From Cricetomys ansorgei (taxonomy: Eukaryota; Chordata; Mammalia; Rodentia; Nesomyidae), in NCBI GenBank assembly GCA_026225945.1, contig JAMJFZ010001816.1, positions 6,201,501-6,265,500 on the forward strand: a DNA stretch of 64,000 nucleotides, written 5' to 3'. A program made the position numbers and the translations under genes. How positions within the stretch are numbered: position 1 is the first letter of the stretch; each line of letters starts with the position of its first letter. The notes under the pieces were generated by a model. The model searched no databases, was not told the origin of the DNA, and saw only the letters and a program-made list of their open reading frames with translations. Of the stretch, positions 1-10,993 are shown piece by piece.

Positions 1-39
1 TGAAAGAAGCTAAATATAAAAGGCCATATGGTGTGGTTC

Positions 40-235
40 TATTTATATGAAATTTCTAGAATAGGAAAATCTATAAAGATAGAGATCTTAGTGATTGCCA
101 GAAGTTGGGAGAAAAGTGATGGGTAGTAACCGCTAAATGTCAAGCACAAGTTTGCTTTTGGAGTAAATGAAAATGCTCTGGGATTATATCATTGTGATGG
201 TTGCCTATCACTGTAAGCATAAAGTAAAATCCCCA
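40..235 (+). mobile_element. Old L1 (L1M-type) 3' UTR fragment
   Basis: The stretch follows the familiar 3' UTR of mammalian-wide L1M elements. It has a 'gtgattgccagaagttggg' segment, then 'atgggtagtaaccgctaa', then 'gtgatggttgcc', in the expected order on the plus strand. The copy is diverged and cut at the left window edge region. Family assignment is by recognition only. A generic AT-rich unique sequence is the alternative. Confidence 0.6.
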
Positions 236-612
236 CACTTCTCAACTTTCATTAAGGGTACGCTGCTCAGTGAGTAATTGATGTCACCTGCTGAAATCTC
301 ATGGCAACTGCCATAAAAAGAGAAGAAAATCAGATGGAGAGTGGTTGAAAATGAGAGGGCCGAGGGGAAGGTAGTCTTTCTTGAGTATGACATCAGAGCG
401 CCAGGAGAGTAGGACGGAGAGAGAAGGACCAGGATGCATGTATAAAGGAGCCAAGGGGAAGGAACACTGCAGCCCCGACCAAAGCTGGCATGCAGCAGAG
501 CATGTGCAGACATAGCACTGTCTGGATGTACCAGTCTGCTTGCCTAGACGCCATTGAGTCACCGGCTTCTGTTTTACAAACAAGATTGAAGACCAGTCAT
601 AGGAACAAAGTG
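236..612. other. Unique sequence, nothing assigned
   Basis: No repeat family, RNA gene or convincing coding frame was recognised. Short open frames occur on both strands but have no start context, homology or codon signal that I can support. Confidence 0.5.
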
Positions 613-613
613 A

Positions 614-1020
614 TGTTGTTGAGCACGCTGGTCAAAAACATAATCCTCACCTCAAAGAGAGTAAGTAAGAGATGGTTTATTCTGGAGCCAAATGACAGTG
701 ACCATTCCCTGGGAACACCTATTTAGGATGTCCCAGATATGTGCATGCAAGGTAGCAATCTCATGGAGTTTTATAGTGAGGAAACAAGAAAGTCATAAAT
801 CAGAACACCTCTCAAATATCTTGTTCAGTATGTTAGCTATGCAGAAGATGACAGCAAGGTAGGGAAATTTCTGCTGCAGGCCTCAGATGATAATCAGACA
901 ATATTCTTAGCCTTTGGGTTGATAAAGACTAGATTCCAAAGGTCTTATCCTAGTTGTTAGGATGTTAAGTCATACAAAGAAGGCAATGACCAGCCACCGA
1001 AAGAGCAAAGTAGCCCAACA
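614..1020 (-). mobile_element. Candidate solo LTR (unnamed family)
   Basis: Read on the minus strand, the segment starts TGTTGGGC and ends near CAACA, so it has a short terminal inverted repeat of LTR type. A TATA-like 'cactataaaactcc' lies at about 764-777 (minus sense). An AATAAA lies at about 676-681, followed by a short U5-like tail. Length (about 400 bp) fits an LTR. No clear TSD was found and no internal retroviral sequence adjoins it. The family is not identified. Confidence 0.45.
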
Positions 1021-2224
1021 TAATTTGTCTGTGACATTCCGTGTCCCCTCAATCACTGAAATACTAATCAGTTAGTCACCTTTATAGAATGTTTGGTAGA
1101 GGTACAACTTCATTTCAGGAACTTCAGTTAACAACAAGAAGGAAAATGCTTCAGTTTTGTGCACATGGATTCCCAAAGCTAATCTTGTGCTCCAGACTTA
1201 GGTTATGGAACTAACCCTAGATTAAATCAGCTGGGAAAGGTTTAAGCCTCAGCCTGACATTCCCTCAGCTTGAGGAAATTCTCACACGTGTTAAATGCGT
1301 ATGAATCTTGCACATGGACTTCTATTTGCTTTTATGCACACATTTTAACCAACGACGAGATATTTACTATTCTTTGAAAGACAACATTGCTGAATATTAC
1401 CGAATGGCAAAACCAATAATACAAATTGTGGGAACAGTGCATTTTGACAATACGAAAGACAGGGCCACTGAGAAGTATTAATTATATGAAAGCACACTTT
1501 GTGTGTCATTGTGTGTTCTCTAATTGATTTAATTTCTATTTTTAAAGCTAAAAACTTTTTCTCTTTTTATTGAGAAAGAAGCCCAATTAATAGAAGCATG
1601 AACATCAATTTCCATAATAGCAACTCTCTTGGCCTTTGAAGAGCTTAGCATTTGATTTTTCTGAAAAAGAAAGTCTTTGGGAGACACGTGCGTGTTTTTA
1701 ATTTTAAATTTTGGTAATTTCTCCATGTTTTTTTTTTTTGGTATCTAAATTTGAATGCATAACATGTCATCATGTTCCTAGCAGACATGGCTAAAAGGGC
1801 CTTTTCAGCTTTCACAGTTGACCCTTTGACCGTTGTCTGACACTTTTTGGTGTTCAGTAGTCACAGAATTTGGTCTTTTAAATGTTGCTCAAATTAGACA
1901 TCTTTTTAAGTGTTTTTAAGTGTTTGACCTGCTCGTTCCCTCTTCCAGGGGTTCCATGCCGCTTCTTAGCGTGATCAGTTTTGACTCATCTTGTGAACAC
2001 AGACCCCTCTCTACTCCACACAGTCAATTCTCACCGTGTTCTTACACTCTACTCGTGGGAGCATGGGGTCCCACAGTGTTGTTTCACTCTGTACACGCTA
2101 ATGTATACTCTCAAGAGCCCTGACTTCTACAGAGAGGCCCCAGGAGTCTCCTGATTGTGCGTGTTAGGCACAAAGGTAGATGAATGGGCGAGGCAGTTGA
2201 GTAGGCAGAGCTCCTCACCTCCGG
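1021..2224. other. Unique sequence, nothing assigned
   Basis: AT-rich sequence without a repeat I recognise. It contains a T run at about 1730-1740 and a short local repeat 'agtgtttttaagtgttt' near 1910-1925. Open frames here are short and unsupported. Confidence 0.5.
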
Positions 2225-2560
2225 GGTCCTTTCCTTCCCTTCCTTCCTTTGGGTGTGTGTGGTATGTGTGTTTACATATTGGTGAGAATGCACCTGCACA
2301 TGTGTGTGCTAGTGCGAGTACATGAGTACCTGTGTTTATGTGGAGACCAGAGGTCAATTTCCAGTGTCTTCTTCAATCTGTCTCCACGTTATTTTTGAGA
2401 CAGGCTGTTTTACCCTGGAGTTCAACAATCAGCTAGGTTAGCTGGCTAATGGGCTCCATAGATGCTTCTATTTCTTCCCCAACAGTTCTGGGGTTGTTGG
2501 ATACACACCACTGTACTTGGCTTTTATGAAGGTTCTAGAGATCTGAACTCAAGTTTGTCA
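2225..2560 (-). mobile_element. Composite SINE (B4-superfamily-like), with CCTT and TG tracts at its left end
   Basis: The stretch reads as the reverse complement of a common rodent composite SINE. It has 'gtggagaccagaggtcaa', then 'ttttgagacagg' and 'gagttcaacaatcagctagg', and ends with 'gatctgaactcaag'. The left end carries a CCTT-rich run (about 2228-2249) and a degenerate TG-rich tail. Other copies of the same type lie at 25090-25363 and 59523-59775 in the plus orientation. The exact subfamily is uncertain. Confidence 0.6.
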
Positions 2561-2574
2561 GATCCAAAAAAAAA

Positions 2575-3108
2575 AACAACTCCACTAGCGCCCATTCCAA
2601 AGGGACAAATGGCTGCCTGTGGTGCCTATTTGTTGACCAAAGTACATTCTGGCCTCCAGGCTCTCAGTATCACAAGTACCTGTGGCTCTTCTCACCATGC
2701 CCCCTACCCTCAACTTCTTCAGCTCATGGGCTGCCCTCCCCCTCACCCCCAGTTTCTCATTCCCTTATAACACTGTGATTTAGGCTATGTGCTCTCCTGG
2801 CTCCTTTTCTTTTACACCTCTCTCTTGGTCTCCTTTGCCCACACTCTCTTTGTCTCCCTCTCTTGCTCTTCCTCTCTCTCTGCCTTCTCATGGCTCTTTC
2901 CAGTCTGCTAGACATGTTACTACTTTCTCTCCCTATTCCAGATTCTTCCAGATGCCTCTGGCTATACTCCCTCTCGTATCTCAACAGAAACTTTCCCTCA
3001 ACCATATCTTGGAGTGGTCATGTTCTAATTTTATACAGCGTTGTCCTGCTTATGCAACAAGCAATGGGAGGACTGAGTCATTGCCTCAGTTCTGGCAGTT
3101 TTAGATAA
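2575..3108 (+). mobile_element. Pyrimidine-rich LTR-like repeat, copy 1 of 3
   Basis: The sequence aligns by eye with 9012-9780 and 11510-12000. Shared order: 'gcctgtggtgcct', 'ctggcctccaggctc', 'tatcacaagtacctgt', a long CT-rich block with 'ccagtctgc', 'ccagatgcctctggctat', then 'aactttccctcaacca'. The 3' end resembles the polyadenylation part of an LTR, seen better in the other copies as 'ataataaaaacttccc'. The family name is not known to me. Confidence 0.5.
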
Positions 3109-3195
3109 TAGTGGTATTCATGCCAAACTGCCCCAAAATGTGGCTCCCTAGATAAGTTAATTAATTTCCTCATTGCCCTCATCCAGTACCTGATT

Positions 3196-3521
3196 TGTGG
3201 TTTGAATAAGAATGGTCGCCATAGGCTCCTATGTGTGCATGCAGGGAGTGGCACTATTTGAAAGGATTAGAAGGTATGGTCTTTTTGGAGGAAGTGTGAC
3301 ACTAGAGGTAGGCTTTGAGGTTTCAAAAGCCTATGCCAAGCCCAGTCTCTCTTCTGCTTTGGGATTGGGATGCAGCTTTCAGTTCCTTCTCTAGCACACA
3401 GCTGCCTGCTGCCGTGCTCTCTGCCATAATGATAACGGAATAAGCCCACAGTTAAATGATTTCCATTATAAGAGTTGCCTTAGCCATGGTGTGTGTCTCT
3501 TCACAGCAATAGAACAGTAAC
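3196..3521 (+). mobile_element. ERVL-MaLR LTR (MT/ORR1-like)
   Basis: Plus-strand LTR beginning 'tgtggtttgaataagaatgg'. It has the family landmarks 'gaaaggattagaaggtatgg', 'ggaggaagtgtgacac', 'ctttgaggtttcaaaagcc' and 'gccataatgataacgg'. It ends with the polyadenylation and tail block 'ttataagagttgcc' and 'ctcttcacagcaatagaac'. It is one of several MaLR LTRs in the window; no internal region is attached, so it is a solo LTR or fragment. Confidence 0.75.
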
Positions 3522-3735
3522 TGTGCTAGATAGTTTTATTATGTCAACCTGACATAAGCTAAAGTCATCTAAGAGGAGGGAACCTCAATTAAGAAAATGC
3601 CTCCACAATATTGTGTTATAGGCAGGCCTGTAAGTAATTTTCTTATTTAGTGATTAATGGGGGAGGGTCCAGCCCATTGTAGAATGGTTCCATCCCTGGA
3701 CTGATGGTCCTGGGTACTATAAGAAAGCATGTGGA
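3522..3735 (+). mobile_element. LTR-like rodent repeat, 5' part only
   Basis: The start 'agttttattatgtcaacctg' and the blocks 'ctaagaggagggaacctc' and 'aattaagaaaatgcctcc' match a very common rodent interspersed repeat. The block 'ggtcctgggtactataagaa' follows. The copy stops at the CA tract that follows, so its 3' half is missing. I recognise the sequence type but cannot give a reliable family name. Confidence 0.55.
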
Positions 3736-3762
3736 AATGTATTCTTGTAGAAACTTCTTAAA

Positions 3763-3763
<1 letters not shown>

Positions 3764-3803
<40 letters not shown>

Positions 3804-3835
3804 GAGAGAGAGGGGGGGGAGAGAGAGAGAGAGAG
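3764..3835. repeat. (CA)n then (GA)n microsatellite
   Basis: About 18 CA units (3764-3799) pass directly into a purine run of GA units with an internal G8 block (to about 3835). The minus-strand frame across it is a repeat artefact. Confidence 0.95.
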
Positions 3836-3839
3836 TTGA

Positions 3840-4532
3840 AGCTGATGAAGAGTTGAAGAAATGAAGTTACCTTGGAAGGACGGGACAACACCCCAGTTAT
3901 ACACTATATTCTAGCAAATAAAAACCTAAGTGCCAGGAATAGGCTGCCTTTGTTTGAGTTATTGGCCATTGGCTTCCCATAGACTCCTAAACATTACAAG
4001 CTATTGCCATTGCTCTTGGTTACCCTCCAGAAATTGACAGTAAGACCCTTTTGCTAAAGATACCACATGCCTGATTCATTAAGCCAAGTAGGTACTGAGC
4101 TGGAGGCTTCATCCTTACTGGGTAGTTTTCATAGTGTGGGAAGGTGCTATGCATGCTGCTGTAGGAAAAGAATAATCATCAATCTACTCAGCTGCAGTAC
4201 CCGTGAGCTACAGCCCTGGCAAGATAAACCCAATGGTACAACAGTAGCATGAATGTTATGGGAACAACCAACCACTTTATGTTTTGATTTAAAGACCTAA
4301 TACTATTATCAGGGTTAAGAACATGGAGCTAGGTAGGTTATAGGATATAGGGGAGAACCTACTACTATTATTCTGCTAAATGGACATGGTATTAAAACAA
4401 CTCCTAATGACTTATTGCTATACCCAGAGACTAGCGCATCTTTTAACCCTCACGAGAAAAGCTTCTTTTTGCAGTAGATGGCAATTAACACAGAAACACA
4501 GAACTGGTCAACATGAAGAGAGTAAGAAAGGT
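3840..4532 (+). mobile_element. L1 (Lx-type) 3' UTR, left part
   Basis: Rodent L1 3' UTR landmarks occur in order: 'ttctagcaaataaaaacc', 'aagctattgccattgctc', 'gaatgttatgggaacaacca', 'attctgctaaatgg' and 'gagaaaagcttctttttgca'. The next L1 segment is found at 4893, so the element is interrupted by the LTR at 4533-4892. No ORF2 is attached; the copy is 5'-truncated. The left edge is uncertain. Confidence 0.65.
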
Positions 4533-4892
4533 TGTGGTAGTTTGAATAAGAATGGCTCTAATAGGATTATATGTTTGAATACTTGATCCCCAGTTAGAAC
4601 TGTTTGGGAAAGATTAGGAAATGCGATCTTGTTGGAGTAGGCGTGTCACTCGAGGTGAACTTTGAGATTTCAAAAGTCCATGTCCAGGCCCAGTCTCTTC
4701 TCTGTCTACCACATGCTTGTCAATCTGATGTAAGCTCTCAGCTACTGCTACAAGGCCATACCTACCTGCTATGATTCCTGCCAAGATGCTCATAGAATCG
4801 CCCTCTGAAACCATATCCCCGATAAATTCTTTCTTCTATAACTTGCCTTGGTCATGGTGCTTCATCATAGCAGTTGATAAGGAACTAAGACG
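4533..4892 (+). mobile_element. ERVL-MaLR LTR inserted in an L1 3' UTR
   Basis: The LTR begins 'tgtggtagtttgaataagaa' and contains 'gaactgtttgggaaagatta', 'gtgtcactcgagg', 'tttgagatttcaaaagtcc' and 'cttgccttggtcatgg'. It ends near 'aaggaactaagac'. It lies exactly between two collinear pieces of one L1 3' UTR, so it arrived after the L1. Five-base flanks (aaggt and agagt) are similar but not identical, as expected for an old TSD. Confidence 0.75.
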
Positions 4893-5451
4893 AGAGTTCT
4901 TAGCTCTAAATGGGCCATCTATACCCTTCTCCCTAAGGCTCAGGGATCTTCATGGAAGAGGAGGCAGAAAGATTAGAAGAGCCAGAGGAATGGGAGACAA
5001 TAAGGAAACATATTTTCTGAAAACAGCAGGGTAGTTACACATATGGATTCACAGTAATTGTGAGAACGTGCACAAAAGCTGCACAAGCTCAAGCCAGACA
5101 AAATAACAGCACATAGGTGACAGGTGGGCATGAAGTCCTATCCCTAGCTGAAGAGGCATTGGCATTTGAGAATTACCAGGAGAGGAAGAGTCAGTTTCCT
5201 TTAGGCATGTGATCCCTGGTAGCCTGATAGGTCCACCATGTTCCAAGGCAGGTTCTATACCCAAGAGTATTTGGACAACACAAATAGAACTCAATGGGAG
5301 CGAGAAGAGTGGGGGGAGGGAGAGGGAAAAGGATAGGGAGAGGGAGAGAAGTGTGTGTAATTGGGTGCTAAGGAGGGTGGGTGGATATAGAAGGAATTGT
5401 GGAAGGGTGTGAATATGATAAAAATACATTGTATGAAATTCTCACATTATT
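4893..5451 (+). mobile_element. L1 (Lx-type) 3' UTR, right part and 3' end
   Basis: This continues the L1 at 3840-4532: 'agctctaaatgggcca', 'aaggctcagggatctt', 'gaggaggcagaaag', 'agccagaggaatgggaga', then a purine-rich block. It ends with the typical L1 terminus 'gtgaatatgataaaaataca', 'ttgtatgaaattctc'. No long poly-A remains. Confidence 0.7.
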
Positions 5452-5482
5452 AACTCTATATTATGCTTAAAAGCCGCATCAA

Positions 5483-5619
5483 GCTGCACAGTGGTGGTGC
5501 GCTCTTTTAATCCCAGCACTGGGGAGGGAGAGGCAGGTGGATCTCTGTGAGTTCAAGGCTAGTCTGGTCTACAGAGTAAGTTTCAGGACAGCCAGGGCTG
5601 TAACAGAGAAACCCTGTCT

Positions 5620-5651
<32 letters not shown>

Positions 5652-5692
5652 AAAAAGCAAAAAACAAACAAACAAAAAAACCCAAAACTAAA
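5483..5692 (+). mobile_element. B1 SINE with long A-rich tail and TSD
   Basis: A near-complete B1 (7SL-derived) element: 'tttaatcccagcactgggga', 'gaggcaggtggatctctgtg', 'agaaaccctgtctc', then about 30 A and an A/C tail. It is flanked by a 15-bp TSD with one mismatch: taaaagccgcatcaa at 5468-5482 and taaaagccccatcaa at 5693-5707. The clean TSD and tail suggest a fairly recent insertion. Confidence 0.95.
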
Positions 5693-5707
5693 TAAAAGCC
5701 CCATCAA

Positions 5708-7143
5708 ATTGACAATCAAGGGTTCCCATCATGCAGGCCTTTCAGGAAACAGCAGAAGCAGCAAAGTCCCTCTGACCTTCTCTGCTAAGGCAAGCCACAC
5801 AGGATTACTCAACTTTCCTTTGAGGCTATCATTCGAGAAGTACTTCTTCCCTATAGCCTGAGGAAAAGGATTCCTTACGTCTGTGAGGATGTGGGGAAGA
5901 ATACAGAGTCCTTGCTGAGACCCCAGTTTACTATATTATTTTTATACCATCTCTTCAACTGTTTACTTTTCACCAAACAAAAACATAAAATACGCATGCT
6001 TCTCTGGTTCTTAGGTGTTTGCTTTTGAAAGTTCTAGTGACAATTAAAATATATGTTAAATTTATATTTCACTCATTAACCTGTCTTTTGTTGTAGGGCT
6101 CTTATCCATGAATCTAGTGATAGATGAGAAATATTTATTTTTCCCTACAAGAGCATAACAAGGGTTTCCATGGAAAACTTTTATGCATGGTGAAGAATGC
6201 CCCGTTAGGTTTTTTGTTCGTTTTTTTTTTGTTTTGTTTTGTTTTTTTTTTGTTTTTTGTTTTTTTTTATTTTTTGGTTTTTTTGGTAGAAAAACTTCTT
6301 GTGTAGAGAAAGAGAATGAACTCTGGAATCAGAAACAGTAGATGACATTAACGTGCCATCAGTCATTAGTGGGGTAACCATAGTGACTCACAGAGTGCTT
6401 TTTACCTTCCATTCCTATTTGTAGTATCAACTGAGTAGGACTTGAACAATAGGATCGTTGTGAAGGCTAAGCAGGATTCTGTGTGCAATGTGAAATTTTT
6501 ATATTGGCATGAAGGAAGTAGATACCATAAAGCTTCTTGAAAGTAAATGCAAAGTAACCCTTCTAAATCGTGATTTAACCCTTTTTAATCTTTTGGGAGT
6601 CCATTGGAAGGTCTGGTTTAATTGGAATATCCACTAACATACCATTCATTCATAAATGGAGTCTTGAAGAACTAGTGGGAAGTTGTATGTTGAGGAAGTA
6701 GTGAAATCACCTCAAGTACAGAAGATACCCTCTGCCAGTTGATTTATGTGCTTGCCTTATAATGCTGAAAATACAGATACTGTTAGGAAGGCTGATTGTT
6801 GCTCATTGTGAAAACGTATTTGTGAAGAAAATGAAAAGAGTAAGGAACGTCTTAACTCCCCCTTCACTCTGGGAGTGGGTTAAACAGTAAAGCAGACTGC
6901 TCGGACTGCTAGGTTGCTGCGAGAGTGCTTCTAACGATGTTGTCCCTCCCAAAGAACATCTTTACTAGGCCATTTTCTTCCCCTGCATTAACTATAAAGA
7001 TTTAAAAACTGTACCCTACGCCAAAGACCTTCTCCAAACTTCCAGAGAGGGGACACTTGGTCCCGTCTGACACCAGGACCTTACTGTGTTCCATGACCTG
7101 TTATATTTTATTTCATATGTGTTTATCTTACTTTCCTACTATA
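5708..7143. other. Unique sequence with a T-rich block
   Basis: No gene or repeat family was recognised. A T-rich block of G-interrupted T runs lies at about 6210-6290 and produces a low-complexity open frame that should be ignored. Confidence 0.5.
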
Positions 7144-7500
7144 GATGGTGCAGTTGTTACTTTTCTTCTCTCTGTGATGATATATCTGAGAGAAATAAAG
7201 GATGGAGAGGTTTATTTTATTTCATTGTTTTAGAGGGTGCAACCATTATTGTAGATGGGTATACACACTGAAGGCTTTTCGTTTACTTGAGTGGCTCATT
7301 TACACCATGAAGCATCAGCAAGCAAAGAGTTCAGGCCAGAAGGTGGGCAGAGCTAAACCCTGAAAGGGTCACCCTCAGTGACTCATCAGCCATGCCTCCC
7401 ATTCTGAAGGAGCTATGATTTCCCAAAATAGTAGCACCAGTTAAGGACCAAGTGTTTTCAAGTGGGAGCCTATGGTGGCATTTAACGCTCAAGCTACAAC
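7144..7500 (-). mobile_element. ERVL-MaLR LTR, antisense
   Basis: Read on the minus strand: 'ttgtagcttgagcgttaaat', 'ccaccataggctccca', 'aaaacacttggtccttaact', 'gagtcactgagggtgacc'. The end is an 'aaataaacctctcc' signal and 'tatatcatcacagagag'. The order is that of MT/ORR1-like LTRs. No internal retroviral sequence is present. Confidence 0.65.
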
Positions 7501-8029
7501 AGATGAGGAAACAGAAGCAGAGATTTGATGACTTGGCTTACTTAGTAATTGTTTTAAACGACAGAGATTTAGTTGAGTCTGATTTCACGGTTCGCATTGC
7601 TATTCCCACTAGATCCACCATGTATCTTCACCGTGTGTGCTGGACTATCTCTTGTTGGTCTTACTACCTGTCTTATTATTTGAATTTAGTAAGTTTTCAT
7701 AGGTAAAGGTTATATAGTGTTCTTTTATAATCACTGCCTACCATAATGTCCTATGTATGGGAGACATGCAGTGGATTTTTGAAACAAATGAGTGGAAGGG
7801 AAAATATTTCACAATCTTTAGTATTTTTGTTTGAGGGAAATCGTTACAGCAGGTCTTTTAGTTTCCAATTTATTTTCTCCTTAAACCCTTCCATGCTTCT
7901 TTTTCCTCTTAATCACTTAAGTATTGGATTTTCTCCTACCCATGTTCCTTTCTGAACAAGATTAATCACATATCAGAGACACAGATGTATCTGGCAACTT
8001 GAACATGATAAGAAAACAAAATATAAATA
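7501..8029. other. Unique sequence, nothing assigned
   Basis: No repeat or gene was recognised. The open frames are short and have no supporting features. Confidence 0.5.
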
Positions 8030-8345
8030 ATGACAACCTCTATTTGGTGGGATTGGTGTTAACCCCACTGGTCGGGAATAAGACCATTACCACAATTTTT
8101 GAGCCAAATTTGAAGCAAACTTTAATACTGGCCAGTAATGATGGATTCTGTTCTGGTCTGTTCCAAGATTCCCACAGAATGGCCACAAGTCACATTTGGC
8201 AGAGGCTTATAAAATCAGAACCCATAAGGCTAAGTACTTCCCACCAGATCCAATCAGGGTCAAGTACATATCCTGGCATACTTCCTGTCCAGGTATCTCC
8301 TGCCTACATATGATCAAGCACATCTGGTGTCATTGGATTAACCCA
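8030..8345 (-). mobile_element. Candidate LTR (unnamed family), antisense
   Basis: In the minus sense the order is CCAAT-like 'ctgattggatctgg', TATA-like 'ctgattttataagcc' (about 8205-8220), then 'ggccagtattaaagtttgc' with a possible ATTAAA signal, then 'ttgtggtaatggtcttattc'. This arrangement resembles an LTR U3-R-U5. Termini and TSD are not defined, so this is an inference from promoter-like spacing. Confidence 0.4.
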
Positions 8346-8676
8346 GATTGCTTAAAGAATTTTTAATGTTTTAGTTTTACACTGGAACTAGGGGTAATCG
8401 GAGAATAGTTTTTCTCACCATTGTTTGCATACATTGAGGTGCTATTAATTCTGTCTTGACTAGTAAAATGAAGGGATTCTACTTTGTATATTTTAGCATA
8501 CAGATAGCAAATTCACTAAGTTTAGTAATTACAAATTATTGTTAAATTACTAAACATACACTTGCTTTGGAGAGTGGCTTAAGAAATGCTGAGTGAATGA
8601 TAACAAATCATATATCTGGATTTTATGATTCTCTTTATGTCCTTAGCCACAGGCTAAATACGCTGATATAATTTAT
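8346..8676. other. Unique AT-rich sequence
   Basis: Nothing was recognised in this stretch. Confidence 0.5.
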
Positions 8677-8690
8677 AGAATATTGGACAG

Positions 8691-8838
8691 AAGCTAGGCG
8701 ATGGTGGCACACGCCTTTAACTAAAGCAGAGGCAGGAGGACCTCTGTGAGTTTGAGGTGAGCCTAGGCTATGAAGTGAGTTCCAGGATGGCTAGGGTTAC
8801 AACCGAGAAACCCTGTCCCAAAAACACAGGGGGGAAAA
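8691..8838 (+). mobile_element. B1 SINE with degraded TSD
   Basis: B1 sequence from 'aagctaggcgatggtggcac' to 'gagaaaccctgtcccaaaa'. The 'cccagcactttgggag' region is missing: 'cctttaactaaagcagaggc' joins directly. Flanks agaatattggacag (8677-8690) and agaatattaaacag (8839-8852) match at 12 of 14 positions and are probably the TSD. Confidence 0.9.
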
Positions 8839-9011
8839 AGAATATTAAACAGAACTTCCTGCTGAATGCTGTCATAGTGTCCTCTTGCAGCAGGACGCTC
8901 TGTGGAAGGGAACACACAGTCCACATCTGCTTTTATCCGTATGGTAATGATTTGGCTCTGGCTTGAGGGTCCTGATACGAAAACAGTGGAACCAGAAGTC
9001 AAGAAGCTATC

Positions 9012-9780
9012 ATGGAAATGTCACAGTTACACAGAGTATTAGTGTTGGGTCCAAAGGAAACTCCAATTCCCCAGAATCCAAAAGGGAGTCCTGGACTTCG
9101 GGAGGGTTTCTGGTGGTTAGATAAAAGCCAGCATTCTTCAGGAACTTGTGAAGCTGGTTCACCACTCCCAAAAGAAGACGCTTCCCTTACAGAGGGGACA
9201 AGTGGCTATCTGTGGTGCCTGTTAGCATACCAGAGCTCATGCTGGCCTCCAGTCTCCCTCAGTATCACAAGTATCTGTTACACATCTCAGAGTTCATGCT
9301 CTCATCCTTGCCCTTCTCACCCTAAACTCCCTCAGGCTCACTGGCTTTCTTCCCCACAACTACTCATTCTATTTTTGTTATACTCTCTCTCTCTTTTCTT
9401 GCTCTTCCCCTCTCTATGTTCCTCCCTTTCTGCTCTGCTCCACTTGTCTCCTGACCAGGTCCAGTCTCCCGGCTACATTCAGTCTACTTCTTTCTCCATC
9501 AGCTGTGGACTCTTTCAGTGGTTCCTCTCTCTCTCTCTCTCTTTCTGGTTTTGTGAGATAGAATTTCTCTGTTGTAACTCTGGCTGTCCTGGAACTCACT
9601 CTGTAGGCCAGGCTGGCCTCGAACTCACAGCGATCTGCCTGCCTCTGCCTCGCAAGTGCTGAGATTAAAGGCATGTGCCACCACCTCCGCCCGGCTGTTC
9701 TCTTTCTTTTATCTATAATAAAAACTTCCCACTTAACCATACCATGGAGTGTCATATGTCATGTCATCAGTTTACACAAT
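9012..9780 (+). mobile_element. Pyrimidine-rich LTR-like repeat, copy 2 of 3, interrupted by B1
   Basis: This is the fullest copy of the family at 2575-3108 and 11510-12000. It has a TATA-like 'gataaaagccagc' near 9121, 'gaacttgtgaagctggttca', 'gcctccagtctccctcag', a CT-rich block and a polyadenylation-like 'tctataataaaaacttccc' at about 9712. The TATA-to-AATAAA layout suggests a solo LTR. The B1 at 9546-9695 splits it. A 216-codon frame that runs through LTR and B1 is a chance product. Confidence 0.55.
9546..9695 (-). mobile_element. B1 SINE nested in LTR-like repeat
   Basis: Antisense B1: 'ttctctgttgtaactctggc', 'tgtcctggaactcactctgt', 'agatctgcctgcctct'-type block (here 'gcgatctgcctgcctctgcc') and 'gagattaaaggcatgtgcca'. 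Its removal rejoins the two parts of the LTR-like repeat. Confidence 0.95.
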
Positions 9781-10004
9781 TAGGTTTTAGAACAAATGTG
9801 AATCTTTTTTTTTTTAAATTATTTATTATTAAACTTTCCCCTAACTTTCATTCTCAAACAATTTAATCTACAGAAAGATAAAAAGACAGAAAAAATCATT
9901 TTCTTAGATAAATGAACCAATATGTTTTAGTTCCCTTTGTAACTAATGCATTTTTTTAAGTTTAGAGAAGATAACTAATAAAAACTTCACTTTTTTATTA
10001 TCTT

Positions 10005-10140
10005 AGTCACAACTAGATTTATATGCTCTGTGAAAGCAGGAACTAGACCCGTCTCGTTCATTGCTCTATCTCCAGCACCTACCATAATGTTTAGCTTAGG
10101 AGCCCAATAAATACCAGTGACTAATGGACTGACTTGTGTT
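10005..10140 (+). mobile_element. L2 3' end
   Basis: Typical L2 terminus: 'atgctctgtgaaagcaggaa', 'gttcattgctctatctccag', 'cacctaccataatg', 'gcccaataaatacc'. Only the last 130 bp or so remain, as is usual for this old family. Confidence 0.75.
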
Positions 10141-10993
10141 TGTACAGTTCTGCCTTGGTAGCTACACAACTCAAAGTCTGAAAGAAATTAATTCTATCTG
10201 AGGTTAAAGCAAAAATCAGAACACTAATGTCTTGGGGAAAATATATCTAAATCCTCGTATTTATACCAATACTTAAAATAATGTCTTATCAGGCCCTTTA
10301 TTGTTAAATATCCTTCGAATTATAGAAAAAAGAAAAGTTGACTAGAATATTGAAAGCACTACCAAAATAATCCAGCTTTGGAAACCAGTTTCAATAATAA
10401 AATCTTGAAAAGTTCATTTATTCATGCAAGGATTCACCGCGAGGGGACACAGTGTCTCCACTTGCCTCTATTTGCAGGATTAACTTTTAGCACTGGAACT
10501 CAGAGAAGAGGAAGAGCCGTAAGCACCCAATGGAAGTGTAAAAGTTCTACCACACAGGAATTCTTAGCGCAGAGGAGCTTCACTTAAGAGAAAAAGCTAT
10601 TAAGTTTGGGAACTGTGTATTACAAAAGCACTCCTCATCTGTAGACCTTACATTCTATGGAATGATCTATTACAAAACAGGAAGTTCCTAGAAGTTTTAA
10701 GTATATTTCTGGCTAAAATAACTACCTGTAAATGTAAAGTATAAAAATAAACCTGTTTCCCCAGTACCTATATAATAAACTCCAAGTAGCGTATAGTTCA
10801 ACATTCTTCACAAAACTGATTTTGTTGTTCCTGTTCCACGTCTGTCCTGGAAATCTAGTGTTCCTTTATTTAATCATATGATGTCAGAAACTCTACATCA
10901 TGGAACTAGTTTGGAAAATGTTTTATATCATGTCTTTAATCACTTTCATGGACATTCATCAATATAAGTTAGTCCAATTAGAGGCCCAGAAAA

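Noticed and set aside
9012..9662. 216-codon plus-strand frame
   Set aside because: It runs through an LTR-like repeat into an antisense B1; the C-terminal residues are the familiar translation of antisense B1.
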